DNA of 64,000 nucleotides, from assembly GCA_040004035.1 (NCBI GenBank), contig JAMPLN010000014.1. One strand, 5' to 3'. Of this stretch, positions 26,312 through 34,671 are shown one piece after another. The DNA is from Microcoleus vaginatus_C (lineage in GTDB: Bacteria > Cyanobacteriota > Cyanobacteriia > Cyanobacteriales > Microcoleaceae). How positions within the stretch are numbered: the stretch's first letter is position 1; each line of letters starts with the position of its first letter. Under the pieces are notes generated by a model. It saw only the letters and a list, made by a program, of their open reading frames with translations. It was not told the DNA's origin and ran no database searches. The position numbers and the translations under genes are program-made.

Positions 26312-27436
26312 TTAAAACCCCATCGCCCCAGCTACTGCATCCAAAGTCGGAGCAATGCCACTTTTAAATTGATTGTTGCTGTGATTAATTGCGGTATCCG
26401 GGTCTTTCAAACCGTTACCAGTTAGCACGCAAACTACCGTCGCCCCAGTCGGAACTTGGTCTTTTACCTTCAGCAAGCCGGCCACAGAAGCTGCACTCGC
26501 CGGTTCGCAGAAAATCCCTTCTTGCGATGCTAACAAACGGTAAGCGTCGAGAATTTCGGCGTCGGTGACTGCGGCAAAACCGCCGCGGCTGGCTTCGGAA
26601 GCTGCGATCGCCTGTTTCCAGCTAGCCGGATTCCCAATCCGAATTGCCGTCGCCAGGGTGTCCGGGTGCGCCACCGGTTCTCCCGTCACCAACGGTGCAG
26701 CCCCGGCGGCTTGAAATCCCATCATCTGCGGCAAGCGCGAACATTTTTTGGCTTGGTGGTATTGACAAAAACCCATCCAGTATGCTGTGATGTTTCCCGC
26801 ATTTCCTACGGGAATGCACAGCCAGTCTGGGGCGTCGCCCAAGGCGTCAACGACTTCAAAAGCTCCGGTTTTCTGACCTTCCAAGCGGTAAGGATTCACC
26901 GAATTTACCAAGGTCACAGGGTAGTTAACAGCCATTTCGCGGACAATTTCTAGGGCTCGATCGAAATTGCCCCCAATCGAAATGACTTCCGCACCGTAAA
27001 GCAAAGCTTGCGCCAACTTGCCCAAAGCCACGTAACCTTCGGGAATCAACACGAAAGCTCGCATCCCCCCGCGTCGGGCGTAGGCGGCGGCGGCGGCCGA
27101 AGTATTGCCGGTACTGGCGCAAATTACTGCTTTGGCACCAGCTTCCTTTGCCTTGGAAATCGCCATTGTCATCCCCCGGTCTTTGAAACTACCAGTGGGG
27201 TTGAGTCCGTCGTATTTCACCAGGACGCGCACGTCTCTACCGATGAGAGAGGCGATCGCAGGTGCTGGAATCAGGGGAGTATTGCCTTCTTGGAGCGTCA
27301 CTACCGGCGTGGTTTCCGTCACCGGCAGGTAGGGGCGATAAGCTTCGATCAAGCCTGGCCAGCCGTAGCGTTTCGGCTCGGCGGCGCGGGCAGCAGAGTT
27401 AGCAGCAGAGTCAGTAGCAGGTAGAATCAGGGTCAC
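26312..27436 (-). CDS. thrC: threonine synthase
   Basis: PLP enzyme making threonine from O-phosphohomoserine. About 374 residues, the short class found in many bacteria. PLP lysine in NPTGSFKDRGM; phosphate-binding loop VGNAGNITAYW; ASTGNTSAAAAAYA substrate loop. Open frame begins with a TTG at 27457; I chose GTG at 27436 (MTLILPATDS) since cyanobacterial homologues start this way, but neither has a good ribosome site. Confidence 0.93.
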   Translation of the reverse strand: MTLILPATDSAANSAARAAEPKRYGWPGLIEAYRPYLPVTETTPVVTLQEGNTPLIPAPAIASLIGRDVRVLVKYDGLNPTGSFKDRGMTMAISKAKEAGAKAVICASTGNTSAAAAAYARRGGMRAFVLIPEGYVALGKLAQALLYGAEVISIGGNFDRALEIVREMAVNYPVTLVNSVNPYRLEGQKTGAFEVVDALGDAPDWLCIPVGNAGNITAYWMGFCQYHQAKKCSRLPQMMGFQAAGAAPLVTGEPVAHPDTLATAIRIGNPASWKQAIAASEASRGGFAAVTDAEILDAYRLLASQEGIFCEPASAASVAGLLKVKDQVPTGATVVCVLTGNGLKDPDTAINHSNNQFKSGIAPTLDAVAGAMGF

Positions 27437-27556
27437 GATGTCAATGGTTTTAGGCAATGGCCGAAGAATTTACACTAATTTTAGCTCGATCGGTTAATTT
27501 GATGTTTAATACGATCGGTTCACGTTAAAGTAACTTAATGGTGTGAATGTGTAGAT

Positions 27557-27838
27557 ATGTCTACTCAATTACTAATGTCAAATAATTCATCCACTCTTTC
27601 CCGGCCTCAAGTCACCGCGAGCAATCCCGAAATGGCTAGTTCTTCTAGCCTATCGACCACTTTTGCCCGCAAAGTAGATTTGGTGAAGTGCCCCTACCAA
27701 GCCGATCAGCAAGTTAAGTTCCTGCACTTGCAAGCAGAAATCGAATCCTTGCTGCTGGAAGTGCAAAGCCTCAAACAGCAACGGTCGCTCGCTGGCTTGC
27801 CGGCTCTCGACCCGATTTCTGGCAGCAAGAGCAATTAG
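27557..27838 (+). CDS. small conserved cyanobacterial protein
   Basis: 93 residues: Ser/Thr-rich N-terminal 40 residues, then VDLVKCPYQADQQVKFLHLQAEIESLLLEVQSLKQQRS, an amphipathic helix likely to form a coiled coil. I remember similar short proteins in many cyanobacteria without a name. Divergent from thrC, upstream of desA with 257 bases between. Confidence 0.65.
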   Translation: MSTQLLMSNNSSTLSRPQVTASNPEMASSSSLSTTFARKVDLVKCPYQADQQVKFLHLQAEIESLLLEVQSLKQQRSLAGLPALDPISGSKSN

Positions 27839-28095
27839 CAGACAACAGCGCTTAATGCTAATTGTCCTGGCCCTGTGTTATAAAAACGAATGTTTTGCTA
27901 CCCGCAGTGTTTTTTGCCAAAAGTGCTAGAAATTCCTAACTGCGGATAGCGATCGCTAGCATTTGCTAAAACGCGCTTGCCTACAGCTCAACTCGTCTGC
28001 TGCTTGCTGGCAACGAGCTGACCTTTTACTGCGCTTTTTTATGCGCTAATTTTGTTAAGCCATCGTCATGGCATACGGAGAATCGAAATCAATTT

Positions 28096-29148
28096 ATGAC
28101 AGCATCGATCGAAAAACCACTAAATTTGACATCCGCAAGTGACACCTCCAACCTGCGCCTCAAAGATATTCTCAAAACCCTGCCGCGGGAAGTATTCGTC
28201 AAAAACCCCCGCAAAGCTTGGACAAAAGTAATCGTCAACGTTCTTTTAGTTGCGGTCGGTTACTGGGGCATAGCAGTCTCTCCTTGGTTTCTACTACCCC
28301 TAATGTGGATTTTCACAGGAACCGGATTAACCGGTTTTTTTGTGATCGGTCACGACTGCGGTCATCGGTCATTTGCTAACCGCCGCTGGGTAAACGATTT
28401 AGTCGGACATATCGCATTTCTGCCGTTAATTTATCCGTTTCACGCATGGCGGCACGGACACAATTATCACCACAAACACACCAACAAACTTGGCGAGGAT
28501 AATGCTTGGCACCCGATGACAGCAGCAGACTACGCTGCTGCGCCCAAGGCTTTACAAATAGCTTATAGTTTAATATTTGGTCCAATGTGGTGGATCGGCT
28601 CGATCGCCCACTGGGCAAAAGTGCACTTTATGTGGTGGCGCTTCAAAGGCCAACAGAAACAAGAGCAAGTGCGGTTTTCAGTTTTTGTCGTTTTAATCGG
28701 TGCTGCGATCGGATTCCCGATTTTAATTGCAACCACAGGCATTTGGGGATTTGTCAAATTTTGGTTGATGCCCTGGCTGGTTTACCATTTCTGGATGAGC
28801 ACTTTTACGATCGTTCACCACACAGCACCAGACATTTCATTTCAAGAACCCGAAGAATGGAACGAAGCCCAAGCGCAACTATCGGGAACAGTTCACTGCG
28901 ATTATCCCCGCTGGGTAGAGTTTCTGTGCCACGACATTAACGTCCACGTTCCCCACCACCTTTCAACTGCTATTCCCTGGTACAATTTGCGCCTCGCCCA
29001 CAGCAGCTTAAAGGAAAATTGGCAAGATCATCTCTACGAAACAGAATTTTCTTGGTCTTTAATGAAGCGGATTGCCGACAACTGTCACTTGTACAATCCC
29101 GCTGGCGGCTATCAAACATTGCAGGAATTTAACGCTAAAACAAAGTAA
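28096..29148 (+). CDS. desA: acyl-lipid delta-12 type fatty acid desaturase
   Basis: Membrane di-iron enzyme that introduces a double bond in membrane-lipid acyl chains, using ferredoxin. 350 residues with four membrane-spanning helices and the three His boxes: HDCGH (about 86-90), HGHNYHH (about 121-127) and HVPHH (about 286-290). The overall match is to DesA rather than DesB/DesC; DesC boxes differ. The product keeps membranes fluid in the cold. Followed by a strong terminator. Confidence 0.9.
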   Translation: MTASIEKPLNLTSASDTSNLRLKDILKTLPREVFVKNPRKAWTKVIVNVLLVAVGYWGIAVSPWFLLPLMWIFTGTGLTGFFVIGHDCGHRSFANRRWVNDLVGHIAFLPLIYPFHAWRHGHNYHHKHTNKLGEDNAWHPMTAADYAAAPKALQIAYSLIFGPMWWIGSIAHWAKVHFMWWRFKGQQKQEQVRFSVFVVLIGAAIGFPILIATTGIWGFVKFWLMPWLVYHFWMSTFTIVHHTAPDISFQEPEEWNEAQAQLSGTVHCDYPRWVEFLCHDINVHVPHHLSTAIPWYNLRLAHSSLKENWQDHLYETEFSWSLMKRIADNCHLYNPAGGYQTLQEFNAKTK

Positions 29149-29170
29149 GTTTTAAACGCGATAAATGCCA

Positions 29171-29206
29171 GAAAAACCCGGTTTGTAAAACACAACCGGG
29201 TTTTTC
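29171..29206 (+). terminator. strong rho-independent terminator of desA
   Basis: 13-bp perfect stem GAAAAACCCGGTT/AACCGGGTTTTTC, loop of 10, with the T-run in the right arm. It starts 22 bases past the stop codon. The CCGGGTTT core is shared with 49831 and with coding repeats near 31280. Confidence 0.88.
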
Positions 29207-29403
29207 GATATTACAATCCGTAGCCTTTGTAAGGGGCGGAATGCGCGCCCTAATCTGTTGCGGGATTTAAATTGCCTGTCAAAAAAAATTAAAGTCTTGT
29301 GGGGAGTAGGGGTTGGGCGTCCCGCCCGCCCTGAATATACAACTTAAATGCGCGCCCTACTCTCAAGATCACAATCCGTACCATGATTAAATCAGTCATT
29401 ACC

Positions 29404-29435
29404 AATCTAAAATCTAAAATCTAAAATCTAAAATC
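29404..29435. repeat. STRR heptamer array at a start codon
   Basis: Four to five TAAAATC units ending two bases before the ATG at 29438. It leaves no room for a normal Shine-Dalgarno. Confidence 0.85.
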
Positions 29436-29437
29436 GA

Positions 29438-30937
29438 ATGACTTTCAATCCCAATAACTGTCGCAACGAAAGCGAAGTAGAAAGCAAACTGATTGTCAGC
29501 TATCTGCTACCAAAGTTAGGCTATACGCCCGACAGTTGGCACCAAGAAATCGCATTTGGGAATATTCGTCTAGACTTCCTCTCATTTGCAACCCAAGTTA
29601 TCCCCATAGTTGTCGATGCAGACTCGCCGATGAGTGTAGTTATGGAGGCTAAACATCCGAAAGAAAATTTAGACCGCCACCTGCGAAAACTCACTCGCTA
29701 TTTAACAAGTTTGAGCATCCGCTACGGACTCATAACTAACGGTAAAGAAATTAGAATTTACGAAAGAATTGCCGATGATATTCAGCTAGTCTTTAAGTGT
29801 GCTGGACAAGACCTTGAAAATAGAATTGATGAAATTATCGCTTTAATTGGCAGAGATCGTTTAAAATTTATAAAAAATCCCGATAATCTCAAACTGGAAG
29901 AGAGTAAAATTAATTTGGTTAGTCCTGAGTTAGTTAGCGAAGTCCCAGTACAGCCCCACAATCCCGCCACCGCAGAACCTGAGCCAAGTCAAATCTCTGA
30001 ACCGGAACAAATACCTGAAAATAATCCCGTTAAGCCTCAAGTTAAATCCGATGTAACCGTTCCCCAAAAAAGGCAAAATACTATGAAAATCATTGCAGTT
30101 TACCACAATAAAGGCGGCGTTGGCAAAACTACAACCGTAGTCAATTTAGCCGCAGCGCTGAGCAAGAAAGGTAAGAGAGTCTTGGTGATAGACTTAGACA
30201 GTCAGGCTAATACAACCTTTGCGACAGGTTTAGTAAAATTTGAGGATGAAGAACAAGATGATTTGAAAGATAATAATATTCTTCAAGTTTTGCAATCAGA
30301 AGACTTTTTCTCGATTGCAGAAGTAGCTCGCAAGTCAAGTTTTTGCCATCCCGAAATTGATGTGATTCCTTCCCACATCAATTTGATGCACGAAGAAACC
30401 GAATTCAATCAACTAGATTACAGTCGCCTGATTTTAATTCAGAAACTAGCAGTAGCACAGGATAAATATGATATTGTACTGATCGATACGCCGCCCTCTT
30501 TGAATTTTTACGCCAGAGTTGCCCTGATTACGGCGGATTATTTAATTATTCCTTCTGACTTAAAACCTTTTGCCAATCAAGGATTGGTTAATGTCAAGGA
30601 TTTTATCAAAAAAGTTAACGCATTCAGGAAAATAATCGGCAAACAACCGATCGCAATTTTAGGCGTCCTCCCTTGCAAAATCTCAACTAATACTAAATTT
30701 GTACAGTATAGTTTGCCCAAGCGGAGGGAGGCAATTCCCAAACGGTACGACCTTGAAATCATGGACAGCGTAATTTACGAAAGAGATGATTTGGCAAAGT
30801 GTGCAGAACAATTTCAAATCGTGGGAAATATGGAAATCGCCGATCCGATTTCAGTGCTAGACTTTAAGCCGGATTGCATCGCGTCCCAAGAATTTGAAAT
30901 GCTAGCAATAGAAGTTTTGGAAAAAATAGGTAAGTAA
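29438..30937 (+). CDS. fusion of HsdR-like nuclease domain and ParA-type ATPase
   Basis: 499 residues in three parts. (1) About 10-140: like the N-terminal nuclease domain of type I restriction HsdR subunits, with PD-(D/E)XK candidates Asp46 (IRLDF) and Glu70-x-Lys72 (VVMEAKHP) and then GLITNGKEIRIYE. (2) About 150-213: Pro/Glu-rich linker. (3) About 216-499: ParA/Soj ATPase with deviant Walker A KGGVGKTT (signature Lys225, Lys230), VLVIDLDSQANTT, and VLIDTPPS Walker B. An internal ATG at 30083 begins exactly at the ATPase (MKIIAVYHNK) and could give a free ParA. The following ParB-like gene is six bases away. Stand-alone ParA proteins lack part 1; the role of the fusion is unknown. Confidence 0.88.
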   Translation: MTFNPNNCRNESEVESKLIVSYLLPKLGYTPDSWHQEIAFGNIRLDFLSFATQVIPIVVDADSPMSVVMEAKHPKENLDRHLRKLTRYLTSLSIRYGLITNGKEIRIYERIADDIQLVFKCAGQDLENRIDEIIALIGRDRLKFIKNPDNLKLEESKINLVSPELVSEVPVQPHNPATAEPEPSQISEPEQIPENNPVKPQVKSDVTVPQKRQNTMKIIAVYHNKGGVGKTTTVVNLAAALSKKGKRVLVIDLDSQANTTFATGLVKFEDEEQDDLKDNNILQVLQSEDFFSIAEVARKSSFCHPEIDVIPSHINLMHEETEFNQLDYSRLILIQKLAVAQDKYDIVLIDTPPSLNFYARVALITADYLIIPSDLKPFANQGLVNVKDFIKKVNAFRKIIGKQPIAILGVLPCKISTNTKFVQYSLPKRREAIPKRYDLEIMDSVIYERDDLAKCAEQFQIVGNMEIADPISVLDFKPDCIASQEFEMLAIEVLEKIGK

Positions 30938-30943
30938 AAACTT

Positions 30944-31873
30944 ATGAAAAAATTATTTCCGTCACTGGTTGCAGTGAAAAGAATTACGTCCACAGTTCCC
31001 CGTTCCAATTTTGCCGAGCCTGAGTTGGAGAAATTAGCGAGACTAATTTTAGATTCAGGAGGATTGATTAATCCGATAATTGTCCGCCGAAACGGTATGG
31101 ATGCCTACGAGATAGTAGACGGAGACTTTGAATACTACGCGGCGACGAGAGCCAAGGAAATAGAACCTCTCAAAGGCGAGACAATCGGAGCATTCATCCT
31201 GGAAGAAGAAAATGAAGAGCTTCTCCTCGAACAACTTGAAATCCTCAGAAAAACCCCAATCACTGAGAATTTAGTTGAGAACCCAGAAACCGGGTTTTTG
31301 TACGAAAATACTTCGTCGCAGCCTGCCGATTCAATAAAAAACCCGGTTTCTTTGGTCGAAGTCCCTAATTTATGTGAAAATGAAACTCCCCAAGATTCAT
31401 CTAGTTTAGAACAGCGACTAACAAATATTGAAGCTCAGTTTGCCAGTCAAATTAATGAATTAAAAGCCGAGTACGCCCGCGACCAAAAAGTTTTATCCCA
31501 GAGTATACAAGAACTTGAAAACCGAATCTTACAACAAGTACCTCTGTTAGTTGAAGCTGGGTTAGCAAACAGAATTAATGAGTTGAAATCAGAGTCGCCA
31601 CCCGCAAAACAAGTGGTGGTAGAGAGGATACCAGAAGTTGAAAACGTAGCTTCCGAATCAATGTCGGCGTTGGAAGCACTCAATACCCTAGATGAATTTA
31701 AAATGTTGGCGAATTTTCAAGATGCGGGCTTGAAGTCTCCAGTAATCAAAAGAATAATCAAAGAACGAGAGGTGCAGCCGTTTGTGTCATTTACAAGTGC
31801 GGTCAAACGTATTGATGGGTTAACCGACAAAACAATGATTAAAATAATTGACAAGTGGCAAAAACACTCATAA
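30944..31873 (+). CDS. ParB-like protein with coiled coil and helix-hairpin-helix end
   Basis: 309 residues. About 5-95 resembles the ParB/Srx N-terminal fold (NPIIVRRNGMDAYEIVDGDFEYYAATRAKEI), but the CTP-binding arginine motif GERR is replaced by GDFEYY. A linker, a coiled coil (about 145-215) and a C-terminal region about 245-309 (FKMLANFQDAGLKSPVIKRII...FTSAVKRIDGLTDKTMIKIIDKW) that looks like paired helix-hairpin-helix DNA-binding elements follow. Directly downstream of the ParA fusion, so likely its partner. Two CCGGGTTT repeat arms lie inside the linker coding region (31278-31350). Confidence 0.75.
   Translation: MKKLFPSLVAVKRITSTVPRSNFAEPELEKLARLILDSGGLINPIIVRRNGMDAYEIVDGDFEYYAATRAKEIEPLKGETIGAFILEEENEELLLEQLEILRKTPITENLVENPETGFLYENTSSQPADSIKNPVSLVEVPNLCENETPQDSSSLEQRLTNIEAQFASQINELKAEYARDQKVLSQSIQELENRILQQVPLLVEAGLANRINELKSESPPAKQVVVERIPEVENVASESMSALEALNTLDEFKMLANFQDAGLKSPVIKRIIKEREVQPFVSFTSAVKRIDGLTDKTMIKIIDKWQKHS
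31278..31353. repeat. CCGGGTTT hairpin arms within a coding region
   Basis: AGAAACCGGGTTTTT and its inverse AAAAACCCGGTTTCT lie about 50 bases apart inside the first ParB-like gene, coding ETGFLY and KNPVSL in frame. The same core forms terminators at 29171 and 49831. Confidence 0.7.
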
Positions 31874-32313
31874 CTCGCAACTCCTGCCGCAACTCGCAAC
31901 GCCAGCCCGATCGCCCAGACGCCAAAATAAGTAAAGATGAGTAAAGCAGTGTATGCTTGGTGTCCCGTAGGCAGTTAAACTCTTCACAGTCGCTTTTTTT
32001 AGGAATTGCAGTAACTTTTGCCGTAGCTTGCGGGGCGGGACGCCATCGCCCGAGCTGTCACCGCACAGCCAGCCGCACAGGTACAGCAGCAACGCCATAT
32101 CTCCCCCAGATAACCGAGTTCGATCGCAGACTTGGAAGACTCAGCCCAAGAAACCCTTTAACTTACCACGGTCTGGGTAAGGTGTTTGTCTCGCACCTTA
32201 CAATTAGAGTTCTTGGGTTAGTCTTGCAGCACTTAAAACGCAGGCTGTAAAGTGCAAACATACATAAACACCTACACACCAGATTTTAATGACAAAAGGG
32301 GACTTGTAACAAG
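31874..32313. other. 440-bp gap between the two ParB-like genes
   Basis: No convincing gene on either strand. A hairpin GTAAGGTG/CACCTTAC (32177-32184/32194-32201) and a short GCAACTC-containing inverted repeat just after the stop (31870-31900) are the only structures I see. It could hold a promoter, a terminator or a partition-like binding site. Confidence 0.4.
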
Positions 32314-33402
32314 ATGGATCGATCGTCCGATCAAAACCAAATAGTTGAATATTTGCGGATTAAGCCAATTAGTCACACTCAGATTTACACTTCCCAAATT
32401 GCCATACCAGAGCCTCATCGGGGCGAAATTCCTCGCGAACGCCGCGAAGCTCTCAGGAGAAGTCTGATCGAGCAAGGCAGCAACTTAATTCCTTTAATTG
32501 TACGCCCTACCGAAGCTTACAGCAACGAAGAAGAATATGAAGTGGTCTGCGGCTCAGATTGGTGTATTGTTGCTAAAGAACTCGGCATCGAGCAAATGTG
32601 GGCGTGGGTATTTGAAATGACCGACGAGGAGGTCGCTGTTGCTCAAGCAGAAATGGAACATTTAGCTCCGCAACCGACTCATAAAACAGCACAAATAGAG
32701 ACTCTACTCGAACAATTTGAGCTATCATTTCAAAAAAAGGTAGATAGTCTAACAAAACAAATAGAACAATCTGTTAAAAAAAATGAAGATCTGCTAAAAA
32801 AGCACGTAAAAGCTCTAACTGAGCAGAACTTTGAGCGTAACCAAATAGAACAGATTAAGCATTTGCTCGAACAAGTGGAAAAAGCATTTCATGAAAAGGT
32901 AGATAAAATGGCTAAAAAAATTGAACAATCGAGCAGCAACCGTCCGCCAACATCGGCTGTTATTTCTGAGGTAAATATTGAAGGTGCTTTGAGACAGTTG
33001 GATGAACTGGAAAAACTGCTGTCAATAAAATTAGAACACACAGTCCAAACAATTAATCAGTTTGTTTCCGACACCATTGAAAAGGTAGAAAATGACCTAA
33101 AAAATCAAATTGAAACGCTCCGCCGCCAACTGGGAGCCTCAGCGACTCACTCAGAAAGACAGCCCGATGCACCGCCGAAGAAGCAGTCAAAAACGCAGCC
33201 GAAGAAGCAGTCGAAGGCACAGCAGAAACCTCAGTTACCGCAGTTGCAGTTAGAGTTGCCGTTTCCGTCCCCAGAAGATGACTACGAAAGTCTGTCGCTG
33301 AGACGGTTGAAGGCGATCGGCAAAGACAGGAAACTGCGGGGCTACGCGCGCATGAAACGACCGGAAATTCTGGAGGCTCTCAGAGAAGCTGACAGCAGAT
33401 AA
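32314..33402 (+). CDS. ParB-like protein with coiled coil and Rho_N/SAP-like end
   Basis: 362 residues. The N-terminal 100 residues match a ParB-like fold (IPEPHRGEIPRERREALRRSLIEQG, LIPLIVRP, EYEVVCGSDWCIVAKELGI), again without the GERR arginine motif. About 125-290 is a long coiled coil with repeated FEKKVD..KQIEQS units; about 290-320 is Lys/Pro/Gln-rich; the last 35 residues (LSLRRLKAIGKDRKLRGYARMKRPEILEAL) match the Rho N-terminal/SAP-type nucleic-acid-binding motif. Same strand as the ParA fusion, but 440 bases from the first ParB-like gene. Confidence 0.72.
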   Translation: MDRSSDQNQIVEYLRIKPISHTQIYTSQIAIPEPHRGEIPRERREALRRSLIEQGSNLIPLIVRPTEAYSNEEEYEVVCGSDWCIVAKELGIEQMWAWVFEMTDEEVAVAQAEMEHLAPQPTHKTAQIETLLEQFELSFQKKVDSLTKQIEQSVKKNEDLLKKHVKALTEQNFERNQIEQIKHLLEQVEKAFHEKVDKMAKKIEQSSSNRPPTSAVISEVNIEGALRQLDELEKLLSIKLEHTVQTINQFVSDTIEKVENDLKNQIETLRRQLGASATHSERQPDAPPKKQSKTQPKKQSKAQQKPQLPQLQLELPFPSPEDDYESLSLRRLKAIGKDRKLRGYARMKRPEILEALREADSR

Positions 33403-33443
33403 AAGGGTATTTGCTAATAGTTAACAACTAATTATTGGGTGTT

Positions 33444-33474
33444 CGATCGCGTTTTTGGGCAAAAAGCGCGATCG
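33444..33474 (+). terminator. hairpin terminator after the second ParB-like gene
   Basis: Arms CGATCGCGTTTTT and AAAAAGCGCGATCG (one bulged base), loop GGGC, then GGGCTTT. Begins 42 bases after the stop codon. It makes the far-upstream start (33439) of the Uma2 frame unlikely. Confidence 0.6.
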
Positions 33475-33555
33475 GGCTTTCAGAATAGTCCTCGGCAGAG
33501 ATATGAAAAGCTTGCTAAAATAGACACACAACCTCTTACTCCTCACCAAGCAGCC

Positions 33556-34293
33556 ATGTCCGCAACCGCAGAATTAGCTACTACCCAAGAGATACTAGAA
33601 CAAGAGATACCGGAAAACTTTATCTTTCCTCCCGGCGATTTATACAGTGACGAACCTCCCGTGGAAACAGAACTGCATCTCCGACAAATAATCCTACTCC
33701 TCAACTGTCTAGAATGGCTGTGGCGAGATAGAAACAATTTTTATGCTGCTGGAAACCTCACCATTTATTACAGTCCCAAGCAACTCAAATCGAAAGACTT
33801 CCGAGGGCCAGACTTTTTTGTGGTACTCGGAACAGAACGAAAAACTCGTAAAAGCTGGGTAGTTTGGGAAGAAGAGGGAAAGTACCCCAATATTATCGTT
33901 GAAATCCTGTCTCCCAAAACAGCGGATATAGACAAAAACTTTAAAAGACAACTCTATCAAGATACTTTTCGCACTCACGACTACTTTTGGTTTGACCCAG
34001 AAACTTTAGAATTAGCTGGGTTTCATTTAGTTGACGGAGAATATGAAGCAATCGCACCGAACGAATTCGGGCATCTGCGGAGTCAGCAGCTCGATTTGAG
34101 TCTCGGAATTTGTGGCGGAAAATTGCGTTTCTTTACAGCAGAAGGAGAGCTTGTCCCTACTCCTGAAGAGGTTGCAGAAAGGGAGACTCAACGAGCCGAC
34201 GAAGAGGCTCAACGAGCCGGACAAGAAGCTCAACGAGCCGATCGCCTGGCCGCGAAACTGCGAGAATTAAATATTGATCCCAATACAATTTAG
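33556..34293 (+). CDS. Uma2 family (DUF820) nuclease-fold protein
   Basis: 245 residues from the ATG at 33556 (MSATAELATT); the frame is open from 33439, but that stretch includes a hairpin. The core has the Uma2 PD-(D/E)XK-type pattern: GPDFFVV (Asp86), PNIIVEILSPKTADIDKNFKRQLYQ (Glu116) and YFWFDPETLEL. The C-terminal 45 residues are a coiled coil with AQRADEEAQRAGQEAQRA repeats. Uma2 proteins are greatly expanded in cyanobacteria and their function is not settled; a role with mobile DNA has been suggested. Confidence 0.85.
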   Translation: MSATAELATTQEILEQEIPENFIFPPGDLYSDEPPVETELHLRQIILLLNCLEWLWRDRNNFYAAGNLTIYYSPKQLKSKDFRGPDFFVVLGTERKTRKSWVVWEEEGKYPNIIVEILSPKTADIDKNFKRQLYQDTFRTHDYFWFDPETLELAGFHLVDGEYEAIAPNEFGHLRSQQLDLSLGICGGKLRFFTAEGELVPTPEEVAERETQRADEEAQRAGQEAQRADRLAAKLRELNIDPNTI

Positions 34294-34335
34294 CGATCGT
34301 CCTTTTTATTCTAAGTTTCTGTATTGTAAGCGCGT

Positions 34336-34671
34336 TTAGGCGATCGCATATCCCGTATGTTGCCGAACATGATACGGATGAAACCCTAAAACTATCTGGT
34401 CTTTAGGCACTCCTAATTCTACAAGTTCTGCGGTAATTCCCGTTTCTATACCATCTTGTTGAATCCAGATTTTGCCGTCGATAATTTCCACATGAACGAT
34501 ACAATCGTGAATTCTTTGAGGCCCTTGCCAGCCTTCGTGCATCAGTAAAAAATTGTTTTGTTCGCGGTCAACAATAACGCTGCTTTTAATTTCTCCGTAT
34601 TGATAGGGAATCTGGGCATAACTATCTAAAATTTTCTGAATAAATCCGCGATATTCATCTAGTCTATCCAT
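34336..34671 (-). CDS. xisI: XisI family protein
   Basis: 111 residues, full length for XisI (DRLDEYRGFIQKIL, VHVEIIDGKIWIQQDGIE, LGVPKDQIVLGFHPYHVRQHTGYAIA). XisI was described as a controlling factor for excision of the fdxN element in heterocystous cyanobacteria. Its start lies 13 bases inside xisH, so the two are co-translated. No nif genes or excision element are nearby, and XisH/XisI pairs are common as orphans, so the name is by family only. Confidence 0.9.
   Translation of the reverse strand: MDRLDEYRGFIQKILDSYAQIPYQYGEIKSSVIVDREQNNFLLMHEGWQGPQRIHDCIVHVEIIDGKIWIQQDGIETGITAELVELGVPKDQIVLGFHPYHVRQHTGYAIA

Noticed and set aside
31957..32250. 97-codon plus-strand frame between the ParB-like genes
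   Set aside because: Arg/Ser-rich with no ribosome site or recognisable motif; looks like noncoding DNA.
29438..33402. Integrated plasmid origin
   Set aside because: ParA/ParB-like genes are present, but there is no replication initiator, iteron array or AT-rich origin nearby.
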